64,000 nt of DNA, from positions 11,513 to 75,512 of the forward strand of contig CAZIPE010000002.1 of the NCBI GenBank assembly GCA_964541305.1. Direction: 5' to 3'. A model generated the notes under the pieces. The model worked only from the letters and a program-made list of their open reading frames with translations. It did not search any database and was not told where the DNA came from. Of the stretch, positions 1 through 7,183 are shown piece by piece. Numbering within the stretch: the stretch's first letter is position 1; every line of letters starts with the position of its first letter. The position numbers and the translations under genes were made by a program. Origin of the DNA: CAZIPE01 sp964541305. GTDB lineage: Bacteria > Patescibacteriota > Saccharimonadia > Saccharimonadales > UBA7683.

Positions 1-115
1 TCAGATAACGACTCACATGCTTTGACCAAGATCCTTGAATATTAATAGCCTTATCGCCAATATTTTTGGTGATATCGCCAGTCTTTTTCTTCAATTTCTT
101 CTTTGAGCTAAACAT
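1..115 (-). CDS. N-terminal fragment of an unidentified protein
   Basis: An ATG at 115-113 opens a frame that stays open for 38 codons to the window edge, so only the N-terminus is visible. It starts MFSSKKKLKKKTGD and is strongly basic, with an IQGSWSKHVSRYL stretch just before the edge. A lysine-rich start like this often precedes a first membrane segment, but none is visible yet. It lies 17 bases downstream of secG on the same strand and is probably co-transcribed with it. I see no clear Shine-Dalgarno. I do not recognise the family. Confidence 0.6.
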   Translation of the reverse strand, partial: MFSSKKKLKKKTGDITKNIGDKAINIQGSWSKHVSRYL

Positions 116-132
116 ACAAAGTAAAGAAGGAT

Positions 133-351
133 TTATCCGCGAACAATTCCGAGCACTAGCGAGACAATAAAGACAACAGCTAATATAATCGTCACCTGGT
201 GCATAGATTTGTCTACGCCCCGTCGCTCAGTAAATAGTTCGCCGGTTCCGCCAAAACCCGCACCCAGGCTTGCGCCCCGCGTTTGAAGCAAAATAAGAAG
301 TGTCATAAGTACCGCGCTCACAATAGTAATAATTTGGAATATGTTGTTCAT
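133..351 (-). CDS. secG: Preprotein translocase subunit SecG
   Basis: SecG is the small accessory subunit of the SecYEG channel in the plasma membrane and helps SecA-driven protein export. The 72-residue product has the family layout: a membrane helix at about 4-22, the conserved loop LLQTRGASLGAGFGGTGE at about 21-38, a charged turn with ERRG, and a second helix at about 53-69. The length is normal. The start follows a weak AAAGAG and overlaps the stop of the upstream membrane protein by 4 bases, so the two are probably translationally coupled. Confidence 0.93.
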   Translation of the reverse strand: MNNIFQIITIVSAVLMTLLILLQTRGASLGAGFGGTGELFTERRGVDKSMHQVTIILAVVFIVSLVLGIVRG

Positions 352-722
352 GTAGTCTCTTTCGTTCGCAAGTCGAATACTCGCGTTACTATATAGTTTA
401 TCAAGCCAATGACCACCCCGGCAAGTAGTGCGGTGAATAACCCCTTAATTTCGAACGGTTTGTAAACGATATCGACCAAATAAATCATCAGCGCATTTAC
501 CACAATTGAAAACAGTCCGAGCGTAATAAGGTAAGCCGGCAGGGCAAAAATGACAACTATGGGCTTGACCACTGCGTTGATGAGGGCTAAAACTGTTGCG
601 GCAATACATAACACCACCAGACTACTTTCGTAGGATATTTTCGGCAAAAACTGAGCAGCAATAAAGATACCTAGGGCATTAGCGCCAACGCGCACAAGCA
701 ACTGAGCAAACTGCTTTTTCAT
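348..722 (-). CDS. Four-helix membrane protein, phage holin family 4 / YvlD-like
   Basis: A 124-residue integral membrane protein with four hydrophobic segments and conserved LxxINAxVKPI and LPAYLITLGLFSIVVNALM stretches, typical of the 'phage holin family 4_2' (Pfam Phage_holin_4_2). These are chromosomal and not linked to lysis. The biochemical role is unknown; related YvlD proteins appear in envelope-stress operons. A TTG three codons upstream (731) would extend the frame but lies inside the -10 box, so I chose ATG 722. The gene heads a probable operon with secG, overlapping it by 4 bases. Confidence 0.82.
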   Translation of the reverse strand: MKKQFAQLLVRVGANALGIFIAAQFLPKISYESSLVVLCIAATVLALINAVVKPIVVIFALPAYLITLGLFSIVVNALMIYLVDIVYKPFEIKGLFTALLAGVVIGLINYIVTRVFDLRTKETT

Positions 723-730
723 CTTATGCA

Positions 731-739
731 ATTATAGCA
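731..739 (-). promoter_or_regulatory. Extended -10 promoter, leaderless, for the holin-like/secG operon
   Basis: On the minus strand this reads TGCTATAAT, a perfect extended -10. Its last base is 8 bases from ATG 722, so transcription should begin about 2 bases before the start codon. Confidence 0.75.
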
Positions 740-744
740 TACGC

Positions 745-1956
745 TTATTCGTAGCTGACGAATGCACTCAGATTGACGGCACCATTTTTGGTAACAAGAA
801 TATCATCTTCAATACGAATTCCCAGCGCTTCTTCGGCAATATATATACCTGGCTCAACTGTAATGACCATATTTTCTTGGATTGTCGTGTAATCGCATAC
901 ATCATGCACATCAAGCCCTAAGCTGTGACTGACCGCATGTGGAAAATAGGCTCGTATGTTTTTACGGATATTTTCTTTGATTAAACCGAGTTTCATGAGC
1001 TCTTCACCCATTTTCTCGTCAACTCGAGTAACATAATCACGCCGGGAGAGGCCTGGCTTAATGAGTTGCAAGGCAAAAGCATGCACCTTCATTACGGCCC
1101 CATAAACTTCCTTTTGTCGTTTTGTTGGCGTGAAACTAAAAAAGGTGCGCGAGATGTCGGCGCTATATAAGTTCTGTTCTGCACCAACATCGAAAAGCAC
1201 TGGCTCACCGGAGCCAATAGTCCGAGCGAGGTTGCTGGAGTGAAGAATACAGGTGTCCGCGCCACTTATTACTATCGGTGCAAAACCGTGCTCTACACCA
1301 GCACCTGCAAACACGTAATCGAGCTCTGCCTTAAGAGCGTAGCCCGCTGCACCCACTTTAATTTTCTGTCGGGCCTTCGTAATTCCTAGAGCAGTGATAT
1401 CAATCGCCTGTTTAATCGCTTCAATTTCTACTGCTTGTTTAATTTGACGCAGGGAGGTGAGTTCTGATCTGATATCTACAATGCTAGATTTGCTATCATT
1501 ACGTTTCAGTTTTTCAATGAAACGTCGGCGGTTCCCATTGGTGAAGAAGCTATCAGTATGGGTTACTTTGGTGGGAGGTGACAAAATGGTGTGAATTCTT
1601 TTGCGACTCTTTTGCAAGTTCTTCAAATGAGCCCAACCCTCTCGATAATTCATGACTCTTCGCACTCCTGACACCTCTGTAATGCTGCGAGTATCTATGG
1701 ATCCACCGAACACTTCTTCAGCATCAGTCTTTTTCGGCAAAATGATAAATTCGTCACTATTTTCACCGTCCAAAACCAACAACAAATCTGGGTCAGTCAA
1801 TCCCGTGAGATAATAGAAGTTACTATCTTGGCGAAACGGGTAGACGGTATCGCCACTTCTCTGCATAAATCCATTCGCCGTAACGACAATCAATCCATCG
1901 TCTACCAGTTTCTGTAGTCGCGTACGATTATTATTGAAGAAGTCTTGGTTGAACAT
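745..1956 (-). CDS. pepP: M24 family Xaa-Pro aminopeptidase (PepP-like)
   Basis: A cytoplasmic metallopeptidase that removes N-terminal residues ahead of proline. The 403-residue protein has an N-terminal AMP_N/creatinase domain (about 1-150) and a C-terminal pita-bread domain. All metal-ligand motifs are visible: Asp in LFDVGAE, Asp in YSADISRTF, His near 344 in HSLGLDVHDV, Glu near 368 in VEPGIYI and Glu near 383 in GIRIEDDI. The length fits the family (about 440 in E. coli). Its ATG is 7 bases after a TACAAT box in the 15-base gap below uvrC, so it has its own promoter. Confidence 0.9.
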   Translation of the reverse strand: MFNQDFFNNNRTRLQKLVDDGLIVVTANGFMQRSGDTVYPFRQDSNFYYLTGLTDPDLLLVLDGENSDEFIILPKKTDAEEVFGGSIDTRSITEVSGVRRVMNYREGWAHLKNLQKSRKRIHTILSPPTKVTHTDSFFTNGNRRRFIEKLKRNDSKSSIVDIRSELTSLRQIKQAVEIEAIKQAIDITALGITKARQKIKVGAAGYALKAELDYVFAGAGVEHGFAPIVISGADTCILHSSNLARTIGSGEPVLFDVGAEQNLYSADISRTFFSFTPTKRQKEVYGAVMKVHAFALQLIKPGLSRRDYVTRVDEKMGEELMKLGLIKENIRKNIRAYFPHAVSHSLGLDVHDVCDYTTIQENMVITVEPGIYIAEEALGIRIEDDILVTKNGAVNLSAFVSYE

Positions 1957-1963
1957 GTCGTAT

Positions 1964-1969
1964 ATTGTA
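1964..1969 (-). promoter_or_regulatory. -10 box, leaderless, for the M24 aminopeptidase
   Basis: TACAAT on the minus strand, 7 bases from ATG 1956, in the gap between the uvrC stop and this gene. It places the transcription start at or next to the start codon. Confidence 0.6.
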
Positions 1970-1971
1970 AC

Positions 1972-3444
1972 TTACTTAAGATGTGCCTTGATGGTCTTTG
2001 CTTTAATTATTCCCACGAGGTTTGCTATATCGGAAACTGTAGCCGACTGAATAGCTGAGACTGAACCAAATTCCTTAAGCAGTTTCTTTCGTGTTTTCGG
2101 CCCAACACTTGGAATATCATCAAGAACGCTTTTTGTTTGACCGGTACGTTTTAAGTGTGTGTGATAGCTGACGGCAAAGCGATGTGATTCATCTCGAATT
2201 CGCTGTAATAGTTTTGTAATATGATCGTCATTTTTCAGATTGATAACTATGAAATCATCGCTATCTTTAACCCAGGCACCCGCGTAAACTGCGTTAACGG
2301 CTACATTCGATCTCGACTTGTGTACAACAATTTCCTCCTCCCGCTTAGCGAGTCCAATGGTCGGAATGGCAATACCCACCTCTTCAAGCGCGCTGAGAGC
2401 TGAAGAAAGCTGTCCTTTTCCTCCATCAATTAAAATGAGGTCTGGTGTTGGCCAATCTTTGTGACGTCCTGAGAATCGACGTGCCATCGTCTCGTTCATA
2501 TGAGCAAAGTCGTTATTCCCCGGGACCCTCATTTTAAATTTTCGGTAACTCGCTTTATCTGCCAAGCCATTGGTTGCAACAACCATACTTGCCACATTGT
2601 TCGTGCCTGACATATGACTGATATCGTAGCCTTCAATTCGCTTTGGAACAGCTGGCAAGCCGAGTAAATTCTTCAGACCTACTAGCGCTTCGTCTTTAGA
2701 AATATCCATAAATTCTTTATCCGAAAACACAATCTGTCTTTGTAATTCTTTCAGATTGCAGAGCTGATCCCGTGCCTGGCCGGCTTTTTCAAACTCTGAA
2801 GCTTTTGCAAACTGCTTCATTTCTTTTTCTATTTGTTTGACCACCTCATGTCGCTTTCCTCTCAGATAAAGAATGAGTTTCTTGAGTGATGCCTTGTATT
2901 CGTTTTCTGGTATTTTTTCTTCTTCAACTCCAGGACAGAGCCCAATATGATATTGCAAACAGACGCGTTTTGGCATAACCGTATGGGTAGAATACGGAAA
3001 TACTTTTCGCAAATACTTCATGGCCTTCTTGATTGCCCACCCATTGTAGTAGGGGCCGAAATACTGTGCGCCGTCATCAAGGGGTCCTCGCGTGAAACTT
3101 ACCGCGGGATACTTCTCTTTCATAGGAATTCGTATGTACAGCTGGCTTTTGTCATCACGAAGTAAAATATTATACCGGGGTTTGTAGCGCTTTATCATTT
3201 CTGATTCTAAAAAGAGCGCGTCAAGCTCAGTCTCAACTGTTATCCAATCAACGTCAGCAATTTCAGCCACAAGTGCTTCGGTTTTTGGGTCAAACGGTCG
3301 TGAAGTTTGAAAATACTGTCGCACCCTATTTTTAAGCACCGCCGCCTTCCCCACATAAATCACTTCCCCACTTTTTGATTTATGAAAATAGACGCCCGCC
3401 TCATTTGGCAACGATTTTAACTTGTTTTCAAGATTAGTATTCAC
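1972..3444 (-). CDS. uvrC: Excinuclease ABC subunit C, short form
   Basis: UvrC makes both incisions in nucleotide excision repair after UvrAB finds damage; uvrA is in this window (16137-18947). At 490 residues it is about 100 shorter than E. coli UvrC. The N-terminal GIY-YIG nuclease is at about 15-95 (GVYF and VIYVGKA motifs, then KNRVRQYF). A coiled UVR segment lies near 210-240 (AKASEFEKAGQARDQL). The RNase H-like nuclease follows (EGYDISHMSG, LILIDGGKGQL), then C-terminal helix-hairpin-helix motifs (IPSVGPKTRKKLLKEFGS). The start is GTG, chosen because it sits 6 bases after an extended -10. Confidence 0.95.
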   Translation of the reverse strand: MNTNLENKLKSLPNEAGVYFHKSKSGEVIYVGKAAVLKNRVRQYFQTSRPFDPKTEALVAEIADVDWITVETELDALFLESEMIKRYKPRYNILLRDDKSQLYIRIPMKEKYPAVSFTRGPLDDGAQYFGPYYNGWAIKKAMKYLRKVFPYSTHTVMPKRVCLQYHIGLCPGVEEEKIPENEYKASLKKLILYLRGKRHEVVKQIEKEMKQFAKASEFEKAGQARDQLCNLKELQRQIVFSDKEFMDISKDEALVGLKNLLGLPAVPKRIEGYDISHMSGTNNVASMVVATNGLADKASYRKFKMRVPGNNDFAHMNETMARRFSGRHKDWPTPDLILIDGGKGQLSSALSALEEVGIAIPTIGLAKREEEIVVHKSRSNVAVNAVYAGAWVKDSDDFIVINLKNDDHITKLLQRIRDESHRFAVSYHTHLKRTGQTKSVLDDIPSVGPKTRKKLLKEFGSVSAIQSATVSDIANLVGIIKAKTIKAHLK

Positions 3445-3450
3445 CCCTAT

Positions 3451-3459
3451 ATCTTATCA
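3451..3459 (-). promoter_or_regulatory. Extended -10 promoter, leaderless, for uvrC
   Basis: Minus strand TGATAAGAT with 6 bases to the GTG start. The same nonamer with the same 6-base spacing occurs before the NUDIX gene at 50044. Confidence 0.65.
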
Positions 3460-3500
3460 GAATCTACCAACTACATCTTGTTGGAGCGCTTTGACTGGCA

Positions 3501-3523
3501 GAACATTGTTTGTGTGGTTAGAG
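3501..3523 (+). repeat. Intergenic repeat, copy 1 of 5
   Basis: Contains ACATTGTTTGTGTGGTTAG. It aligns with four other copies around an approximate consensus rCATTGTTTnnGAGGTTAGA. It lies between uvrC and the unrecognised gene at 3597. Confidence 0.6.
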
Positions 3524-3567
3524 TCAAAATCATGATTGGAAAATGTGAATACTGAGTATTAATACGA

Positions 3568-3573
3568 TATAAT
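3568..3573 (+). promoter_or_regulatory. -10 box for the gene at 3597
   Basis: TATAAT, 23 bases upstream of ATG 3597, predicting a 5' leader of roughly 16 bases. I see no convincing -35 at the usual spacing. Confidence 0.45.
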
Positions 3574-3596
3574 TCTAGTGTGTTTAGAGAAAAACT

Positions 3597-4241
3597 ATGA
3601 TTTCGCCTGGCTATGAAGGCCCCCTGATCAATCCATTGTCTCGAGATGAAGGGATCAACCTTACGGTTGATTTGAGAGCAGCGCACCAGGGAGATGACTA
3701 TCACAATGCCGATGTATTTGGGAGAGTAATCCACTATGGCGGAGTAAACTATCTAGAAGCAGAGATGAATCATGATCCAAAAAGATTTGAAGCCAAAGTT
3801 GAAGATCGAGTACGTGAACTGAAAGAAATTATAGCACCCCACATCGGTAGATGGGCGGCAGCCAAGCATAATAGGCTTGGGGTAATGAGTGAGACTGGTT
3901 GGGAGCTTTGGGAAAATAATTACGCAAGCACGAGGGTGATGCATACGAGTGGCATAATTCTTGGAGTATCTGGAGTGGCGTTGGATAAATGTATGTATTT
4001 CGATTATGATCACCCTGGTAGAGTCGACGAAGCACGGGTAGCCTCATGGCGTGGAGGTGCTTATAAAATTGGTGTCATTTTAGACACTACTCACACCAAG
4101 CCGGCGTTCTGTTACGGTGTTGAAGCACCAGAAACAAATAGAATGCTCGTACCAATCCGTGGCCTACCTAGTCGGAGAAGTTTATTCAACGGGATATGGT
4201 CTTGGCAAATTAGCGGCATAGACAAACACAGAATAAACTAG
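3597..4241 (+). CDS. Unrecognised soluble protein, 214 aa
   Basis: I do not recognise this protein. It has no signal peptide or membrane segment, looks soluble and is rich in charged and aromatic residues. Distinctive stretches are DVFGRVIHYGGVNYLEAEMN near the N-terminus, a probable helix at about 65-90 (KRFEAKVEDRVRELKEIIAP), and a mixed strand-rich C-terminal half. A TATAAT box precedes it. It is transcribed away from uvrC and is bounded on both sides by copies of an intergenic repeat (3501 and 4334). An overlapping minus-strand frame here is a shadow. It may be lineage-specific. Confidence 0.65.
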   Translation: MISPGYEGPLINPLSRDEGINLTVDLRAAHQGDDYHNADVFGRVIHYGGVNYLEAEMNHDPKRFEAKVEDRVRELKEIIAPHIGRWAAAKHNRLGVMSETGWELWENNYASTRVMHTSGIILGVSGVALDKCMYFDYDHPGRVDEARVASWRGGAYKIGVILDTTHTKPAFCYGVEAPETNRMLVPIRGLPSRRSLFNGIWSWQISGIDKHRIN

Positions 4242-4333
4242 TTTCCCTTACGTCTTATCAGTTCAGTTTTCATATAAAACAACGTCCATACAGGTTAACG
4301 GACCAGTATGATAAAACATTAATTAATTGTGTG

Positions 4334-4357
4334 GCATTGTTTATAAGGGCAGAACTA
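4334..4357 (+). repeat. Intergenic repeat, copy 2 of 5
   Basis: Contains GCATTGTTTATAAGGGCAGA and ends over the stop codon (4355-4357) of the convergent MFS gene. It is the most diverged copy in the right half of the motif. Confidence 0.5.
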
Positions 4358-5518
4358 TGCTTTTTCTAGATGAGGCTTTCGAATGTGAGAGAGGAGCCAA
4401 TATAACAAAGTAATGACGGCTATTACGGTTATGCCCCTTAGTGCAACAAAAATATTACTATTCTTGATAACCCAACCAATGACCAGGCTTGCGGGGATGG
4501 ATATGAAGGTACCGATGAACGAAAGAGTAGATAGTATTGATGCGCGAACGCTGGAGGGAGCTGCATCTTGAATTCGTGTTTGAATTTGATTAACTAACGC
4601 AGCTGCGGCTATTGCCTGTGCCATAAAAATCCCGATGCTAAACCTATTATCATCAATCAATGACATGGCAATAAGCGGTGCAACCGTTAAGACAATCAGT
4701 AAATCTAGTTTCGCAATAAAACGATGTGCAATAAAACTACCGATAGCCCACGTGAACGCATATATCGCCCATAAAACACCGAGTACTTCTGGCGAAGACA
4801 TGTAGCGAAGAAAGTATAATTGGCCAAAGTCTTGTTTAAATATTTCTACTATCGTGAGAGACGAGAAAATTATAGTCAATATTAATATCTCGTTGGTCTT
4901 AACCATTTCTTTGACTACTCGCGGTAACTCTCTAAGAATTCTCTCTTTATTCTCAGGTTTGTAAACCTTCGGTTCATGTAAACTTAATAATATTATGATA
5001 TTAAGTAAACACGAGACAATTGTTACATAAAAGGTAAATCTAAAATCGAGTGCGCTGGCTAGAAAACCACTAAAGATATTTGCCACCCCAGCCGATACGA
5101 GGAACAGTGCGTGGGCTCTTCCGAAAACTTTACTAAAATCTCCAGGTCGCCCCTCTTCTTTAAGACTGTCATAAATAACGGCCTGATAGGTGCCGCTGGT
5201 ACATACTATGTAGAAACCATAGAAAACAGCACCTAATAGATACATTGATAAGTTATTGCTTGTTCCCAGTATAAATGAACTAGTAGCTAGAGATATTGCC
5301 GAAAGAATAAGGGTACCCTTGCGACTCCATTTATCTGCGAGTATTCCTGAGGGAATGTCGAAAATAAGTGTAATAATTAGTGTTAGCACGCTTACGAGTC
5401 CGATGCCAAAAGCATTGATACCGATACTCTGCATAAATAACTTCTCGATGCCGTACCAGAATACTAAACCCGTAAGTACGTGGCTGATGTATACTTTCTG
5501 CATCTGTGTAAGCGTCAT
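4355..5518 (-). CDS. MFS transporter
   Basis: A 387-residue major facilitator superfamily protein with about twelve hydrophobic segments. The loop between helices 2 and 3 holds the MFS motif A in a DIPSGILADKWSRKGTLILSA context. The substrate cannot be read from sequence; the pattern resembles drug or metabolite efflux members of the DHA1/MDR type. ATG 5518 follows an extended -10 (TGATATAGT) by 11 bases, giving a very short leader. It is a single-gene unit between repeat copies 2 and 3, opposite in orientation to its neighbours, as though inserted as a module. Confidence 0.85.
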   Translation of the reverse strand: MTLTQMQKVYISHVLTGLVFWYGIEKLFMQSIGINAFGIGLVSVLTLIITLIFDIPSGILADKWSRKGTLILSAISLATSSFILGTSNNLSMYLLGAVFYGFYIVCTSGTYQAVIYDSLKEEGRPGDFSKVFGRAHALFLVSAGVANIFSGFLASALDFRFTFYVTIVSCLLNIIILLSLHEPKVYKPENKERILRELPRVVKEMVKTNEILILTIIFSSLTIVEIFKQDFGQLYFLRYMSSPEVLGVLWAIYAFTWAIGSFIAHRFIAKLDLLIVLTVAPLIAMSLIDDNRFSIGIFMAQAIAAAALVNQIQTRIQDAAPSSVRASILSTLSFIGTFISIPASLVIGWVIKNSNIFVALRGITVIAVITLLYWLLSHIRKPHLEKA

Positions 5519-5529
5519 GATTGTCTCTA

Positions 5530-5538
5530 ACTATATCA
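5530..5538 (-). promoter_or_regulatory. Extended -10 promoter for the MFS gene at 4355
   Basis: Minus strand TGATATAGT, 11 bases from the ATG, predicting a 5' leader of about 4-5 bases. Confidence 0.55.
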
Positions 5539-5630
5539 GTATCATCATTTCAGTTCGAATCTAGATTATTCAAATCGTATCAAAACCATTGTTTAGTCAA
5601 AAATACAGATAAATATGTACATTCTTTGGT

Positions 5631-5655
5631 ACAACATTGTTTCCGAGGTTAGAAC
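5631..5655 (+). repeat. Intergenic repeat, copy 3 of 5
   Basis: Contains ACATTGTTTCCGAGGTTAGA followed by ACAT. It matches copies 1 and 5 at about 20 of 27 positions. It lies just upstream of the promoter of the gene at 5708. A partial, weaker likeness (CCATTGTTTAG) sits at 5587-5597. Confidence 0.65.
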
Positions 5656-5670
5656 ATTAGTTACAAATCC

Positions 5671-5699
5671 TTGACATTATTATTCAATTTTGCTATAAT
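5671..5699 (+). promoter_or_regulatory. Consensus sigma-70 type promoter, leaderless, for the gene at 5708
   Basis: TTGACA at 5671-5676, a 17-base spacer, then TATAAT at 5694-5699 inside an extended TGCTATAAT. ATG 5708 is 8 bases further on. This is the best promoter in the window. Confidence 0.85.
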
Positions 5700-5707
5700 A
5701 TGTTATT

Positions 5708-6550
5708 ATGTCGTTTTACGAAGATGAACCGCAACACCCGAGAGCACAAGACATTCAACTCACCCAAGAGAATGAGGTGTTAAGAACTGAATTTCTTAAA
5801 GGAGTAGAAAGAGCTATAACAAGTGACTTTGCGCACACCTTTGAGGTTACAGATACATCAGATAGAAGTGGTTGGCTTGCTTTACCTGGCCCAAAATACT
5901 TGTCGCGAGCTGTAATTATGAAGCTTGATGGACTCAGCTCTGAACTTGCTGATGGGAATGAAGGAAACGAAGTATTACCACCTCTATTTAATGTAGTGAT
6001 TGAGGTATCTGGTCATCAACTTGATAAAGATAGGGCTACAGATATTACACCACAAGAAGCGGAGGACCTTGATTTCGTCTGGCCAGATGGCTTAAAGATA
6101 ACCCTTATTGATCACACGTACTCAAATGTTTCAGCTTGGAGTTATTGCTGGCAGCCAGCTATGAGACCTGCTGAATTTGATTTTACTGGCTATAAAACAG
6201 GATTTGAAGTGAATATTGAAGATACGCCGAAGACTCCAGTTTTAGCTGCTATGGGCATTAAGATAGGTGGTTTAGATGGACTTGGAATAACCGAAGATGG
6301 CTTTGATCGATTGACCGACTTTCGCATTATTAATCAGATTCTTCAAAGCGGTAGTCCTGATCTAGAAGGTACTCGAAAATTAGTGGAGATACTGCAGACT
6401 AGTGAAAGCGCTGAACTTCTAACTATTGAGCCCCGAGTTATTAGAAATAGCATGCCATATTTTAAAAGGTTAATTGCAACTGCTATAGACACACCTAAAT
6501 TCAGAGATATGCTTGCATGGCGTCAATATTGGGATCAAAAAACTGCCTAG
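5708..6550 (+). CDS. Unrecognised soluble protein, 280 aa
   Basis: I do not recognise this protein. It is acidic (N-terminus MSFYEDEPQHPRAQD), without signal peptide or membrane segment. The N-terminal two thirds alternates short strands (LPPLFNVVIEVSGHQLDKD, DGLKITLIDHTYSNVSAW), and the last third looks helical (LTDFRIINQILQSGSPDLEG, then TRKLVEILQTSESAELL). A perfect -35/-10 pair lies directly upstream and the ATG would be at or near the 5' end of the mRNA, so it is probably well expressed. It is bounded by repeat copies 3 and 4. Confidence 0.7.
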   Translation: MSFYEDEPQHPRAQDIQLTQENEVLRTEFLKGVERAITSDFAHTFEVTDTSDRSGWLALPGPKYLSRAVIMKLDGLSSELADGNEGNEVLPPLFNVVIEVSGHQLDKDRATDITPQEAEDLDFVWPDGLKITLIDHTYSNVSAWSYCWQPAMRPAEFDFTGYKTGFEVNIEDTPKTPVLAAMGIKIGGLDGLGITEDGFDRLTDFRIINQILQSGSPDLEGTRKLVEILQTSESAELLTIEPRVIRNSMPYFKRLIATAIDTPKFRDMLAWRQYWDQKTA

Positions 6551-6585
6551 AATAGCTTGTAGGTCGTTCAAATCAGGTTGAGTAT

Positions 6586-6610
6586 CCAAGTTTTACGAGG
6601 CTAGAACCGA
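6586..6610 (+). repeat. Intergenic repeat, copy 4 of 5
   Basis: Contains CCAAGTTTTACGAGGCTAGA. It matches copy 3 at about 16 of 23 positions. Its right end runs into a small hairpin, AGAAC-CGAA-GTTCT. Confidence 0.45.
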
Positions 6611-6639
6611 AGTTCTCAACACATGTAATATTTATCCTG

Positions 6640-6657
6640 TGTAACAGTAATGTTACA
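6640..6657. repeat. Inverted repeat TGTAAC-N6-GTTACA
   Basis: A perfect 6-bp inverted repeat with a 6-base centre, directly left of repeat copy 5 and between two convergent genes. No T-run follows on either side, so it is not a typical intrinsic terminator; it could be a weak terminator or a protein site. Confidence 0.4.
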
Positions 6658-6683
6658 GCATCATTTGTGAGGTTAGGACTACA
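6656..6683 (+). repeat. Intergenic repeat, copy 5 of 5
   Basis: Contains GCATCATTTGTGAGGTTAGG followed by ACTACA. It sits 22 bases from the stop of the minus-strand gene at 6705. Confidence 0.6.
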
Positions 6684-6704
6684 ATTTAATTACCTGAAGA
6701 TGTT

Positions 6705-7043
6705 CTATCTAGCCCAATATCCTACGTGATTGCGGATAAATGAATTCTTTCGTTCATCTTCTTCGGTGCGTCTTCTGATGACGTTATCTGAGCCAACCTG
6801 TATACCTTCTTCGTAACAATCGCGTAATCGCGGAGCCACTCTAAGCACCAGCCAGCCTACCGCTTCATCAGAAACACCATCGAAGTCCGAAAGCGACCTA
6901 ATCAAATCAATCATTTTTTCTACATCTAGAGCTATGTCCTTAGTACGTGTTTCTTCATACACAGCCCTACTGGACTCACTCAGACCCTGAACCCACTGTT
7001 GTTTGGGTAGTTCTACAATTTCAGGGAATCTTTCATCTGCCAT
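6705..7043 (-). CDS. Unrecognised small protein, 112 aa
   Basis: I do not recognise this acidic, mostly helical protein. It has no signal peptide or membrane segment. Notable stretches are EIVELPKQQWVQGLSESSRA near the N-terminus, a middle helix with DVEKMIDLIRSLSDF and a basic RRRTEEDERKNSF stretch near the C-terminus. The ATG has a good Shine-Dalgarno, AAAGGA, 5 bases upstream, so its mRNA has a leader, unlike the gene at 5708. It is the last gene of the repeat-bounded islet. Confidence 0.65.
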   Translation of the reverse strand: MADERFPEIVELPKQQWVQGLSESSRAVYEETRTKDIALDVEKMIDLIRSLSDFDGVSDEAVGWLVLRVAPRLRDCYEEGIQVGSDNVIRRRTEEDERKNSFIRNHVGYWAR

Positions 7044-7110
7044 AATAATCCTTTTGATCTGCTACAGATTAGTGTAGAGATTCAGTATGATATTGCAAGC
7101 ATAAGCAAAC

Positions 7111-7135
7111 AAAAAGACCTCTATTTTGAGAGGTC
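7111..7135 (-). terminator. Intrinsic terminator after the sortase gene
   Basis: On the minus strand a perfect 7-bp stem (GACCTCT/AGAGGTC, 6-base loop) is followed by TTTTT. It lies 49 bases past the sortase stop codon. Confidence 0.85.
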
Positions 7136-7183
7136 ATTGTGCTTATGGTTTGGTACGGCATTTGAGATCCGAAATAAAATTGA

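Noticed and set aside
3471..4047. Minus-strand frames overlapping the gene at 3597
   Set aside because: They lack ribosome sites and compete with the longer plus-strand frame that has its own TATAAT box; composition looks like antisense shadow.
5634..5656. Repeat copies acting as -35 enhancer or UP elements
   Set aside because: Copies 1 and 3 precede promoters by about 40 bases, but copies 2, 4 and 5 lie at gene ends, so a promoter role does not explain all of them.
3501..6683. Integron-like attC array
   Set aside because: The repeats contain GTTAG but no partner RYYYAAC arm or long imperfect palindrome, genes face both ways and no integrase is seen.
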